Positions 16,163 to 24,162 of a DNA stretch of 34,522 bases are shown piece by piece. Each line of letters opens with the position of its first letter. The stretch's first letter is position 1. Position numbers and translations under genes: made by a program. The notes beneath the pieces are model-generated. The model was not told the origin of the DNA, made no database searches, and saw only the letters and a list, made by a program, of their open reading frames with translations. The DNA is from Alysiella sp. (GTDB lineage: Bacteria; Pseudomonadota; Gammaproteobacteria; Burkholderiales; Neisseriaceae), in assembly GCF_030525755.1 (NCBI RefSeq), contig NZ_JAUNEC010000015.1, positions 1-34,522 of the forward strand. The letters are read 5' to 3'.

Positions 16163-17380
16163 TCAATGTCCTACCAATCCCTGATTGGGCGTATCGCTAG
16201 GCGGCGGTGCGGTGTGGGCGTATTTGCGCATGGCACACACAAAAATTGCCAAAGCCAAAGCCGCCAACATCGCACCAACCAATCCCACATTCTCTAAACC
16301 CCAATGCCGCATCACCACACCACCCAATAAAGCGCCGCTACCTATACCAATATTGAAAATGCCCGAATAAATCGCGTTTGCCACATCGGTTGCGTCTGGG
16401 GCGTATTGCAGCACGCGCATAATCATGCACAACGCCAGTCCGCCCATCGCCAAACCCCACGTCATCACCAAAATCAACAAAGCCGTCAAATTGCCCACTA
16501 ATGGCAACAACACCAACAAAGACACCATTAACAAAACCAAACACACTACCATGAAAATCGTGGGAAATCGCTGATGAAATCGCCCAAACAACCAACTCGC
16601 CACCACACCCGCTACGCCAAAAAACAACAAAATCACAGTCGTCATATTCGGGTTCACGTTGCCAATTTGCAACATAAACGGCTCAATGTAGCTGTATGCC
16701 GTAAAATGCGCGCTCACGCCAATTAAAGTCAGCGTGTAAATGGACAACAGTAAAGGGCGTTTTGCCAAAAGCGGCAGACTTTTCAGGCTGCCTGAATTTT
16801 GACTTGGCAAACTGGGCAACAGTTTCCACAACAAAAACAAAATCATTAAAGCCATCGCGCCAATTATGGCAAACGTAGTACGCCAACCCCACATCTGCCC
16901 TAAAATCCGCCCCAATGGTAGCCCCAAAATCATCGCCAATGAACTGCCCATAGACAGCCAACTCAAAGCCAACGCGCTTTTGCCTTTTGGTGCGACACGC
17001 ATTACCAACGAAGCCGTAATCGCCCAAAACACCGAATGCGCCAATGCCACCACAATCCGCGCCAACAGCAGCACTTCAAATCGCCACGCCAGCACCGTCA
17101 AAATATGTCCCACAATGAACACGGCAAACAACACAATCAGCAAACGGCGGCGTTCCCAATGCGCGGTAAACAGCATAAAGGGCAACGACATCAGGCTAAC
17201 CGTCCACGCATACACCGTCATCATCAAGCCCGTGTCGGCAACGGGCATGGCAAAAGTCGCGCCAATATCTGAAAGCAATGCAACTGGAATAAATTCGGTG
17301 GTGTTGAAAATAAATGCCGCTACCGCCAACGCCAAAACGCGCCACACGCCAGCTTGTTCTTCATTTTTGATTTGAAACAT
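16163..17380 (-). CDS. sotB: Sugar efflux transporter SotB (MFS)
   Basis: 405-residue major facilitator with 12 predicted helices. It matches E. coli SotB closely from memory: AVAAFIFNTTEFIPVALLSDI at the start, YAWTVSLMSLPFML, LGLPLGRILGQ, SGSLKSLPLLAKRP, HFTAYSYIEPF and APDATDVANAIYSGIFNIGIGSGALLGG. SotB exports arabinose and other sugars or glucosides in E. coli, so sugar or drug efflux is likely here. The SGSL linker between the two halves is encoded by a perfect DUS (16785-16796), although E. coli has nearly the same residues there. It is divergent from ttcA. Confidence 0.92.
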   Translation of the reverse strand: MFQIKNEEQAGVWRVLALAVAAFIFNTTEFIPVALLSDIGATFAMPVADTGLMMTVYAWTVSLMSLPFMLFTAHWERRRLLIVLFAVFIVGHILTVLAWRFEVLLLARIVVALAHSVFWAITASLVMRVAPKGKSALALSWLSMGSSLAMILGLPLGRILGQMWGWRTTFAIIGAMALMILFLLWKLLPSLPSQNSGSLKSLPLLAKRPLLLSIYTLTLIGVSAHFTAYSYIEPFMLQIGNVNPNMTTVILLFFGVAGVVASWLFGRFHQRFPTIFMVVCLVLLMVSLLVLLPLVGNLTALLILVMTWGLAMGGLALCMIMRVLQYAPDATDVANAIYSGIFNIGIGSGALLGGVVMRHWGLENVGLVGAMLAALALAIFVCAMRKYAHTAPPPSDTPNQGLVGH

Positions 17381-17425
17381 ATTGATTTTGATTGATAAAA
17401 GTTTGTGAAAGGCAAGGGTTGGTGC

Positions 17426-17479
17426 TTTTCAGGCAGCGTTGTGATTTTTTATGTGCTTGCCCAAAAGCCTGCCTGAAAA
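17426..17479. repeat. Degenerate DUS inverted pair
   Basis: TTTTCAGGCAG (17426-17436) and CTGCCTGAAAA (17469-17479) are perfect 11-nt inverted arms. Both halves are incomplete DUS copies. The pair lies in the leader region between divergent sotB and ttcA, not at a gene end. Confidence 0.55.
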
Positions 17480-17508
17480 AAAGTTTTGTATTATACGCCT
17501 TTGTGCTT

Positions 17509-17517
17509 TGATATAAT
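17509..17517 (+). promoter_or_regulatory. Extended -10 promoter of ttcA
   Basis: TGATATAAT gives a perfect -10 (TATAAT at 17512-17517) with the TG extension. The predicted start of transcription, near 17524, leaves a leader of about 22 nt before ATG 17546. A -35 is not clear, as expected for extended -10 promoters. Confidence 0.6.
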
Positions 17518-17545
17518 TCGTTTTTTAAAATAAATTGAAACAATC

Positions 17546-18505
17546 ATGTCCAAAAAATCCAAAACAGAACTGGAAAACAACAAACTAAACAAACGTTTAC
17601 GCCATGCCGTTGGCGATGCGATTAACGATTTCAACATGATAGAACACGGCGACAAAATCATGGTCTGCCTGTCGGGTGGCAAAGACAGCTACGCGCTTTT
17701 GGACATTTTGCGCCAATTACAAGCGTCCGCGCCCATTGATTTTGAACTGATTGCCGTGAATCTTGACCAAAAACAGCCCAATTTTCCCGAACATGTGCTG
17801 CCTGAATATTTGCAAAGCATAGGCGTGCCATACAAAATCGTGCAAGAAGACACCTATTCGGTGGTCAAGCGCGTGATTGAAGAGGGCAAAACCACCTGTT
17901 CGCTGTGCAGCCGATTGCGGCGCGGTGTGCTGTATCGCACCGCCAAAGAATTGGGTTGCACCAAAATCGCCTTGGGGCATCACCGTGATGACATTTTGCA
18001 AACCCTGTTTTTGAACATGTTTTACGGTGGCAAACTCAAAGCCATGCCGCCCAAGCTGGTGTCGGACAATGGCGAACACATCGTCATTCGCCCTTTGGCT
18101 TATGTGAAAGAAAAAGATTTGGAACGCTATGCCGAGCTGAAACAGTTTCCCATTATTCCGTGCAATTTGTGCGGTTCGCAGCCGAATTTGCAACGCCAAG
18201 TGATTAAAGATTTGCTCAACGATTGGGACAAGCGTTTTCCAGGGCGGATTGAATCCATGTTTTCCGCTTTGCAAAATGTGGTGCCATCGCATTTGGCAGA
18301 TACGGAACTGTTTGATTTTGCAGGATTGCAGCGCGGTCAAAATTTGAAACACGGTGGCGATTTGGCATTTGATGGCGAAGAAATTTCATTTTCAGGCAGC
18401 CTGAACGATGGTGACGAACAATCTACAATCATGCTGCCTGAAAATCCCAAACATAAAGTCATCAATATTTTAGCGAGTAAGCCCAAAGTATCATGCAAAA
18501 ATTAG
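17546..18505 (+). CDS. ttcA: tRNA 2-thiocytidine(32) synthetase TtcA
   Basis: Forms 2-thiocytidine at position 32 of several tRNAs using ATP and an iron-sulfur cluster. The PP-loop SGGKDS is at residues 43-48. The cluster-binding cysteine pairs are C118-S-L-C121 and C206-N-L-C209, the TtcA pattern. At 319 residues it is typical in length. The C-terminal part includes F-S-G-S-L, encoded by a perfect DUS (18391-18402), in a poorly conserved tail where such an insertion is tolerable. The next gene overlaps its end by 13 nt. Confidence 0.97.
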   Translation: MSKKSKTELENNKLNKRLRHAVGDAINDFNMIEHGDKIMVCLSGGKDSYALLDILRQLQASAPIDFELIAVNLDQKQPNFPEHVLPEYLQSIGVPYKIVQEDTYSVVKRVIEEGKTTCSLCSRLRRGVLYRTAKELGCTKIALGHHRDDILQTLFLNMFYGGKLKAMPPKLVSDNGEHIVIRPLAYVKEKDLERYAELKQFPIIPCNLCGSQPNLQRQVIKDLLNDWDKRFPGRIESMFSALQNVVPSHLADTELFDFAGLQRGQNLKHGGDLAFDGEEISFSGSLNDGDEQSTIMLPENPKHKVINILASKPKVSCKN

Positions 18506-19212
18506 TTGCCAATGTGTTTCAGTTTATTGGGCTAATGATTCTATTGAGTATTCCGCCCAGTTTTTTGTTTGGTTTTATGACATATAACCAGAACCATGTT
18601 GTTTCTGATGGGGTTTTACATTTGCAAACCTTATTGTTTATGGTATTGGTAGTAGGTTTGATTTGGGGTGTTTATGTCATTTATCGTAATACGCTACCTG
18701 AAAACAGTTATTTTCACAAATTGGGTTTTAAAATACCGTTTCAGGCAGCCCATTTATGCTTGTGTGTGCCTTATGTGATGGTGATGTTGTCTTTGGGTTG
18801 GTTTCACATCACATTGGTGGAGTGGGTTACGGGCGAAGTGATGGAAAATGGTTTGGAAACAGTCAATCAGTTAATCATTATGCAGTTGGTCGCCAATTTG
18901 CCGATGTTTATGATGGTGGTGGACATTGTATTATTCGCGCCGATTTTTGAGGAGTTGGTGTTTCGTGGTATTTTTTTTCATTATTTCAACACGAAAAATT
19001 TTGGCAGTAGACTGACGGCTTTATTGATTTCAGCAATGACTTTTGCTGCCGCACACACAGGTGGAGAATTGAATTTAGACGGTTTGGTTTATTTGGGCAT
19101 GGGCTTAACATTGGGAACAGTATATTTACATACGCGTGATTTGCGTTATCCAATTTTGGTTCATATTGTAAATAATGCGGTTGCTGTGTCGCAATTATAT
19201 GAATGGATTTAA
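18493..19212 (+). CDS. CPBP family intramembrane glutamic endopeptidase
   Basis: 239-residue multi-spanning membrane protein of the CPBP/Abi family (CAAX protease and bacteriocin-processing enzyme type). The motifs are complete: EELVFR (153-158), H188 in TFAAAHTGG, and H224 with N228 in HIVNN. Such proteins cleave membrane substrates, and in bacteria some give bacteriocin self-immunity. The substrate here is unknown. ATG 18493 lies inside the last codons of ttcA in another frame, so translation is probably coupled. The gene ends before a strong DUS-pair terminator. Confidence 0.85.
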   Translation: MQKLVANVFQFIGLMILLSIPPSFLFGFMTYNQNHVVSDGVLHLQTLLFMVLVVGLIWGVYVIYRNTLPENSYFHKLGFKIPFQAAHLCLCVPYVMVMLSLGWFHITLVEWVTGEVMENGLETVNQLIIMQLVANLPMFMMVVDIVLFAPIFEELVFRGIFFHYFNTKNFGSRLTALLISAMTFAAAHTGGELNLDGLVYLGMGLTLGTVYLHTRDLRYPILVHIVNNAVAVSQLYEWI

Positions 19213-19241
19213 TATATTGATTTTTATAGTTTTTTTAAAAT

Positions 19242-19280
19242 AAAAAGGCTGCCTGAAAGATTTTTCAGGCAGCCTTTTTA
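19242..19280. terminator. Bidirectional terminator made of an inverted DUS pair
   Basis: TAAAAAGGCTGCCTGAAA and its inverse pair around a short loop, with A-tracts before and T-tracts after the stem. Both arms are perfect DUS (19246-19257, 19264-19275). It lies between the convergent CPBP (+) and metQ (-) genes. Confidence 0.9.
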
Positions 19281-19305
19281 TTTTCATTCAAAGCAGTTTC
19301 AAACT

Positions 19306-20241
19306 TTATTTTACAGGCGATGTAGCTACAGCAGAAGTAGCAGATGCTTCGGCTTTTGCACCATTAGCCGTTTGATTGCCCCAAGCTGCTGGGTATTTGT
19401 AACCCACAAAACGCGTTTGTGCATATTTTTTGAATTCATCGGAATGATAGGCTTCAGTAACGTCTTTGACCCACGTGCTGTCTTTATCTGCCGTACGAAC
19501 CGCTGACCAGTTCACATAAGCAAAGCTGGGTTCTTGGAATAAGGTTTCGGTTAATTTCATACCAGAAGACATCGCATAGTTGCCGTTTACAATCGCAAAA
19601 TCAACGTCTTGACGTGAACGTGGCAAATTGGCAGCTTCCATTTCCACCAATTTGATGTTTTTGGTGTTTTCAGCAATATCGGTTACTACTGCTTTAAGTG
19701 GGTCGATGTCTGATTTTAATTTAATCCAACCTAATTCGTTCAACATGACCAAAGCGCGTGCCAAATTAGACGGGTCGTTAGGAATGGATACGGTGCTACC
19801 GTCTTTGATTTGGTCCAGTGCAGTTAATTTGCCAGGATACAAACCCAAAGGCGCGGTAGGTACTTGGAACACTTCGGTTAAATCCAATTTGTGTTCTGCT
19901 TTGAAACCGTCCAAATAAGGTTTGTGTTGGAAGATGTTGATGTCAATCGCATTTTCTGCCAAAGCTTTATTGGGCGTAACGTAATCAGGATATTCAGTTA
20001 AGGTAACTTTGTAGCCTTTTTTCTCTAATATGGGTTGGATTTGGTCTTTGACCATGTCGCCAAAATCACCTGGTGTTGTGCCAAAACGGATTTCTGTTTT
20101 TTCAGGCGTAGCAGCAGATGCATTGCTTGCTGTTGCAGGCGCAGAAGTGGCAGCGGGGGTATTGTTTTGTTTCTGACCACCACAAGCCGACAATGCCAAA
20201 GCAATGATGCCAACTAAAGACAAGTTAAAAGTATTGTTCAT
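19306..20241 (-). CDS. metQ: Methionine-binding lipoprotein MetQ (NlpA family)
   Basis: Substrate-binding protein of the MetNIQ D/L-methionine ABC importer, 311 residues. Signal peptide with lipobox LSAC (cysteine 20), then an Ala/Thr/Ser-rich linker, then the NlpA domain (IRFGTTPGDFGDMVKDQIQPILEKKGY... to ...FKKYAQTRFVGYKYPAAWG). The start ATG 20241 has GGAG 8 nt upstream. The longer open frame to 20334 would place 31 residues before the signal peptide and is rejected. It is the last gene of a minus-strand series containing metN and metI but is separated from metI by two unrelated genes. A DUS palindrome (20284-20298) lies upstream. Confidence 0.93.
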   Translation of the reverse strand: MNNTFNLSLVGIIALALSACGGQKQNNTPAATSAPATASNASAATPEKTEIRFGTTPGDFGDMVKDQIQPILEKKGYKVTLTEYPDYVTPNKALAENAIDINIFQHKPYLDGFKAEHKLDLTEVFQVPTAPLGLYPGKLTALDQIKDGSTVSIPNDPSNLARALVMLNELGWIKLKSDIDPLKAVVTDIAENTKNIKLVEMEAANLPRSRQDVDFAIVNGNYAMSSGMKLTETLFQEPSFAYVNWSAVRTADKDSTWVKDVTEAYHSDEFKKYAQTRFVGYKYPAAWGNQTANGAKAEASATSAVATSPVK

Positions 20242-20349
20242 AAGAAATACTCCGTAAAACAAAGAGATATGTGAAGAATAATTTTCAGGCAGCCTGAAAA
20301 TGAAAGTTAGGCTAACTAAAAAAACCAAAATCACGTATTTTACCGTTTT

Positions 20350-21045
20350 TCAGGTAGCCTGCAAGAAAAAATCTACCGCTTTTTGAATGTGGATTTCGGT
20401 GCTGTCAAATAATTTGAGTGGCGTATCGTTTTGATTGATGAGCAAGCCGATTTCGGTGCAACCCAAAATCACGCCTTGTGCACCATTTTTAGATAAATAA
20501 TTGATAATATTTAGATAAATTTTTTTACTGGCTTGTGTGAATTTGCCTACACACAATTCTTCAAAAATAATGCGGTGGATTTCCGCTTGCATTTCATCAT
20601 TGGGAACAAGGGTTTGTATGCCACGCGCTGCCAATCCGCCACGGTAAAAATCATCTTGCATGGTAAAGCGCGTGCCGAGCAAACCCACGGTGTGCATTTG
20701 ATTGTGTTGAATGTTTTCCGCGACCGCGTCCAAAATGTGCAAAAAGGGTACATCAATATTTTGTTCAATCAAATCAGCCACTTTGTGCATGGTATTGGTT
20801 GCCAACACAATCGCGTCTGCCCCTGCGTTTTGCAGATTTTTTGCCGATTGCGCCAAAATTGCGCCTGCTCCTTGCCAATCGCCCGATTTTTGTTTTTGGA
20901 CAATTTCTTCAAATTCAAGGCTTTGTAAGATGATTTTCGCGCTGTGGTTGCCACCCAAACGCGCATTGACCAAACGGTTGATTTGCGTGTAATAAATCGC
21001 GGTGCTTTCGGGCGACATGCCGCCGATGATACCGAGTGTTTTCAT
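20350..21045 (-). CDS. Aspartate/glutamate racemase family protein (YgeA-like)
   Basis: 231-residue member of the Asp/Glu racemase family. The first catalytic position is Thr (T83 in LATNTMH) and the second is Cys (C196 in GCTEIG). The same Thr/Cys pair is known for the E. coli L-aspartate/glutamate racemase YgeA (T83/C197), so a similar activity on L-amino acids is likely. MKTLGIIGGMSPEST is the family's N-terminus. The ATG follows AAAAGGAG that belongs to the last codons of the XRE gene, 4 nt away, so the two are coupled. It ends Q-A-T-TGA within an uptake-word variant, TTCAGGTAGCCT (20349-20360). Confidence 0.88.
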   Translation of the reverse strand: MKTLGIIGGMSPESTAIYYTQINRLVNARLGGNHSAKIILQSLEFEEIVQKQKSGDWQGAGAILAQSAKNLQNAGADAIVLATNTMHKVADLIEQNIDVPFLHILDAVAENIQHNQMHTVGLLGTRFTMQDDFYRGGLAARGIQTLVPNDEMQAEIHRIIFEELCVGKFTQASKKIYLNIINYLSKNGAQGVILGCTEIGLLINQNDTPLKLFDSTEIHIQKAVDFFLQAT

Positions 21046-21049
21046 TGCA

Positions 21050-21451
21050 TTACTCCTTTTGATTTTTATTTAAATCATTGAAATTTAATGGTAAAGATTG
21101 TGTCCGTGCAATTTGGTGCAAAATCATATTAAACATTTGTTCTGGGGTAATTCCATAGTATTCAATGATTTCAAAGGCTTGTTTTTTGATATTTTCATTA
21201 AAAATATCAAAAGAATAGGCATTTTTGTTTATTTCGTTATTTTGATTGGGTTGATTTTCATGACCAAATTGTAGCCACGAAGGATTTACATCCAAAATAT
21301 CAGCAAGTAATTCTATTTTTTGTGGGCGTGGCATACCATCTATTTCCCATTGTCTTACTGATTGTGCTGTAACACCCAATTTATCTCCAATATCTTGAAG
21401 AGTTAAACCTTTTTGTATTCTTGCTTGCTTTATTCTTTCATGTATATTCAT
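21050..21451 (-). CDS. XRE-family helix-turn-helix regulator
   Basis: 133-residue DNA-binding protein. The HTH is at about residues 3-60 (IKQARIQKGLTLQDIGDKLGVTAQSVRQWEIDGMPRPQKIELLADIL), like the N-terminal half of phage CI-type repressors. The C-terminal part is Asn-rich and has no peptidase domain. AAAGGAG sits 6 nt before ATG 21451 and 3 nt before ATG 21454; the former is chosen. The DNA is visibly more AT-rich than metI upstream. It is coupled to the racemase gene, and its upstream region holds a GTAGG palindromic repeat. It may control the racemase or the methionine genes around it, but nothing in the sequence shows which. Confidence 0.85.
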   Translation of the reverse strand: MNIHERIKQARIQKGLTLQDIGDKLGVTAQSVRQWEIDGMPRPQKIELLADILDVNPSWLQFGHENQPNQNNEINKNAYSFDIFNENIKKQAFEIIEYYGITPEQMFNMILHQIARTQSLPLNFNDLNKNQKE

Positions 21452-21488
21452 CATAATCTCCTTTGTTCTAAATTCAGACACATAGATA

Positions 21489-21555
21489 GTAGGTCGGGCA
21501 TTTATGCCCGACAACATGATGACGACAGATAGTCGGGCATGAATGCCCGACCTAC
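21489..21555. repeat. GTAGGTCGGGCAT double-hairpin repeat element
   Basis: GTAGGTCGGGCAT (21489-21501) and ATGCCCGACCTAC (21543-21555) form perfect 13-nt outer arms. Each side also holds its own hairpin, GTCGGGCAT with ATGCCCGAC (21493-21512 and 21532-21551). It lies in the 131-nt gap between metI and the XRE gene. From memory, such GTCGGGCAT palindromes recur in many bacterial genomes. Confidence 0.8.
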
Positions 21556-21582
21556 AAATTGTCTTTAAGGCAGCCTGAAAAA

Positions 21583-22248
21583 TCAACGCTTATTCAATTT
21601 TTTGGACAACACATTCCCCAAAGTTTGCATGGCAACCACCAACACCGTCAAAATCGCCACCACCGCCGCCATCACATCGGGCATATAACGCTGGTGTCCG
21701 TAACGTATCCCCAAATCGCCAATGCCGCCACCGCCAATTAAGCCTGCCGCCGCGCTTTCGCCCAAAATCGCAATCATCAAAATGGTAACGCTCAACACCA
21801 AGCCCGAACGTGCCTCGCTCAATAACACTTTGAAAATGATGGTTTTGCGTGATGCACCCATGGCTTGTGCGGCTTCAATCACGCCTTTGGGGACTTCGTT
21901 GAGATTTTGTTCCACCAAACGCGCAAAATAAAAACTTGCCGCCACGCTCAACGACACGCAAGCCGCGCCCCAACCAAATGATGTGCCGACTATCAGGCGT
22001 GTGAGCGGCATCAGCACTATCATCAAAATCACAAATGGAAACGCGCGCATAAAACTGACCAGCCAGCTTAACACGCCATTTAATTTTGTGTTTTCAAAGA
22101 TTTGTCCGCGACCCGTTGTGAACAGCCACGCGCCCAACAGTCCGCCCAAAACCACGCTCACGCTGGCGGACACGCCCACCATTAACAAGGTTTCCAACAG
22201 GGCTTTTTGAAATTCGGGGAGTAATTTGATGATGTTTTCTAAATTCAT
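21583..22248 (-). CDS. metI: Methionine ABC transporter permease MetI
   Basis: Membrane subunit of MetNIQ, 221 residues with five predicted helices, the usual MetI size. The EAA loop that docks on MetN is GVIEAAQAMGASRKTIIFKVLLSEA, and the final part ESAAAGLIGGGGIGDLGIRYGHQRY is diagnostic for MetI. The start is ATG 22248; the frame is open to a TTG four codons earlier. The gene is separated from metN by three unrelated genes on the same strand and followed by the XRE gene after a palindromic repeat. DUS copies flank it at 21571 (variant) and 22283. Confidence 0.95.
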   Translation of the reverse strand: MNLENIIKLLPEFQKALLETLLMVGVSASVSVVLGGLLGAWLFTTGRGQIFENTKLNGVLSWLVSFMRAFPFVILMIVLMPLTRLIVGTSFGWGAACVSLSVAASFYFARLVEQNLNEVPKGVIEAAQAMGASRKTIIFKVLLSEARSGLVLSVTILMIAILGESAAAGLIGGGGIGDLGIRYGHQRYMPDVMAAVVAILTVLVVAMQTLGNVLSKKLNKR

Positions 22249-22297
22249 GATTATTTTCAAAATAGTGTTAAAAAAGAGTTTCAGGCTGCCTGAAAAA

Positions 22298-22666
22298 TTA
22301 TTTTACTTCACGCAATTCACGCACAATATTTTGCATTTGTTGCAATCGTGCCGCGTAACGTTCATGTTTACACGCCAATAAACCCAATCCATAGCCTGCA
22401 CCTTGTGCCATTGTGCTGGGCGTATTTTCAAATTCACAATCTTTTTCAATGAATTGCAACCACAATTTTTGTGATTGTTCAAAACTTTTGTGCGCGTCAT
22501 GCGTGTTCAGTTTGACCAATTCGCGGTAAGTGGCGTTCATTTTCGGTTTGATTTTGGCGATTTCACGTTCATGGCAATCTATGTCTTCGTAAACATTGCC
22601 TTTTTCGCAAACGGCTTGTGCCAATAATGGCAAACACAACATCATTAAAAATAAAGATTTTTTCAT
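22298..22666 (-). CDS. LprI-like (DUF1311) periplasmic protein
   Basis: 122-residue secreted protein. Signal peptide MKKSLFLMMLCLPLLAQA, then a helical DUF1311 domain with paired cysteines (VCEKG, IDCHE, KDCEF and LACKH) and the typical TYRELV...FEQSQKLWLQFIEKDCEF segment. The family includes the lysozyme inhibitor LprI of Mycobacterium, and many members are annotated as lysozyme inhibitors; that role here is only a family-based guess. AAAGGTGA precedes ATG 22666. It lies between metI and an unknown secreted protein, with a DUS at each junction. Confidence 0.82.
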   Translation of the reverse strand: MKKSLFLMMLCLPLLAQAVCEKGNVYEDIDCHEREIAKIKPKMNATYRELVKLNTHDAHKSFEQSQKLWLQFIEKDCEFENTPSTMAQGAGYGLGLLACKHERYAARLQQMQNIVRELREVK

Positions 22667-22703
22667 CAAAATCACCTTTCAGGCTGCCTGAAAAATATTG
22701 GGT

Positions 22704-23507
22704 TTAATAATCGATGTCTTTCAAAACATAATTTTTCGGCTCAAGGTATTTGCCTGATTTGGCGTCAAAATTCATGCGGTAAACCTGTTGGCGGTATTTT
22801 TTCTGCCCCACATGACCGTCCACCGTGATTTGAATGGGGTAAAAACCGCCACTTGGCGTTTGGTCGCGCAAGATTTTGATTTTGCCGTCCAAATCAAACA
22901 AGGTGTTTTTCACGCAATCTTTTTGGCGTTTGGGTTCGTCTTCGTAAATTTCGCATTTGTCGCCATAATAGCCGTAATTGCTGTGGCTTTCGCCCAGCCA
23001 GCTTACGCCGATTTTGCGCCCGCCATTGTGGTGGAACAGCACATAATGGCTGCCTGAAACGCCTTGATGCACATCGCCGTGCGTGGTCAAAAAGCCCCAT
23101 TTGTCTTTGCCAAATTCGTGGAACGTCCATTTTTCGGGCGCAACGCCAAATGAACCCACGCTTTCACGCGGTGCGCTGGCAAGCAACGCCCAATCATTGC
23201 CAGATTGGTGTTTCAACACAAAAAAGCCCGCCAAACCTGTAAACACGTGTGCGCTGTCTTCGCGGTTTTCGGTAAAATCAAAGCGGTCGCCTTTGTACAA
23301 TAAATACATCAGCTTACCTTGTGCGGTGTCGCGGATTTCGCGTTTGTGGGGGCGCATGCAATAATCGCCCGCATCGCCATCTTGCACTTGATGGCATTGA
23401 TTTTGTTGCGAATATTTGGGGTAGATTTTTTGGATAATTTGTTCGGGCGTTTGCGCGAAAACATTGCCGCTTAAAAACAATAAGCTGAATAATAAGGTTT
23501 TTTTCAT
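22704..23507 (-). CDS. Secreted protein of unknown function
   Basis: 267 residues with a signal peptide (MKKTLLFSLLFLSGNVFA, then QTPEQ). Four cysteines in the mature part (NQCHQ, DYCMR, DKCEIY and KDCVKN) could form two disulfides in the periplasm. Aromatic and His-rich segments such as TTHGDVHQGVSGSHYVLFHHNGGRKIGVSW suggest a beta-rich fold. I do not recognise the family. GGAG precedes the ATG at a good distance. It is part of the non-methionine cargo between metN and metI, with DUS copies immediately up- and downstream. Confidence 0.75.
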   Translation of the reverse strand: MKKTLLFSLLFLSGNVFAQTPEQIIQKIYPKYSQQNQCHQVQDGDAGDYCMRPHKREIRDTAQGKLMYLLYKGDRFDFTENREDSAHVFTGLAGFFVLKHQSGNDWALLASAPRESVGSFGVAPEKWTFHEFGKDKWGFLTTHGDVHQGVSGSHYVLFHHNGGRKIGVSWLGESHSNYGYYGDKCEIYEDEPKRQKDCVKNTLFDLDGKIKILRDQTPSGGFYPIQITVDGHVGQKKYRQQVYRMNFDAKSGKYLEPKNYVLKDIDY

Positions 23508-23537
23508 GATTTTCTCCGTTTTAGGCTGCCTGAAACT

Positions 23538-24113
23538 TTATTTTTGCAATTTTTTCAATAAATGGGATTTGCTTTCCAGCCATTCGCTTGCCAATAGGCT
23601 GTACATCACGGTGTCGCGGATTGTGCCGTCTTTGCGAAGTTGGAAACCGCGCAATATGCCGTCTTTTTTTGCGCCCAAGCGTTCAATCGCGGCTTGCGAG
23701 CGTGTGTTGATGATGTCGGTGCGCCAGCCGATAACGTGGCAAGCCAATGTTTCAAAAGCATAATTCATCAACAAAAATTTGCACGTTGTGTTGATGTGGG
23801 TGCGTTGTGCGCTTTGGGCGTACCAAGTGTAGCCGATTTCCACGCGCGGCACTTGTGGGTTGATTTCGTAAAAACTGCTTGTGCCGACCACTTTTTCATT
23901 GGTTTCGTCAATCACGGCAAAGGGATAGCGTGTGTTGATGGCTTCTTGAATGTAGTCTGCCACTTCATGCGGTGCGGGGGCGGTGGTATAGGGCAAACGC
24001 CACAATTCGCCATCGCAAACGGCTTGGCGCAAACCCGTTTCATGTGCCAATGTGAGTGGTTCTAGGCGGACATGATTGTGTTTTAAAATCAAATCTTGGG
24101 GAATGAAATTCAT
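23538..24113 (-). CDS. GNAT family N-acetyltransferase (RimJ/RimL type)
   Basis: 191-residue acetyltransferase of the Acetyltransf_3 subgroup. HVRLEPLTLAHETGL opens the domain, PRVEIGYTWYAQSAQRTHIN covers the strand and acetyl-CoA loop (the usual Q/RxxGxG/A is degenerate), and NTRSQAAIERLGAKKDGILRG is the C-terminal signature of RimJ/RimL-like enzymes. The substrate is unknown. It lies 49 nt downstream of metN on the same strand, and a DUS variant (AGGCTGTCTGAA, 24131-24142) sits between them. No clear ribosome binding site precedes the ATG. Confidence 0.85.
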   Translation of the reverse strand: MNFIPQDLILKHNHVRLEPLTLAHETGLRQAVCDGELWRLPYTTAPAPHEVADYIQEAINTRYPFAVIDETNEKVVGTSSFYEINPQVPRVEIGYTWYAQSAQRTHINTTCKFLLMNYAFETLACHVIGWRTDIINTRSQAAIERLGAKKDGILRGFQLRKDGTIRDTVMYSLLASEWLESKSHLLKKLQK

Positions 24114-24162
24114 GGGGTTTGCTTTCTTTCAGGCTGTCTGAAAAAATTGGCGGTATGTCAAT

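Noticed and set aside
19242..19280. Regularly repeated DUS as a CRISPR array or insertion-sequence ends
   Set aside because: Spacing is irregular across the window, there are no uniform spacers, no cas genes and no transposase; the word is a known DNA uptake sequence.
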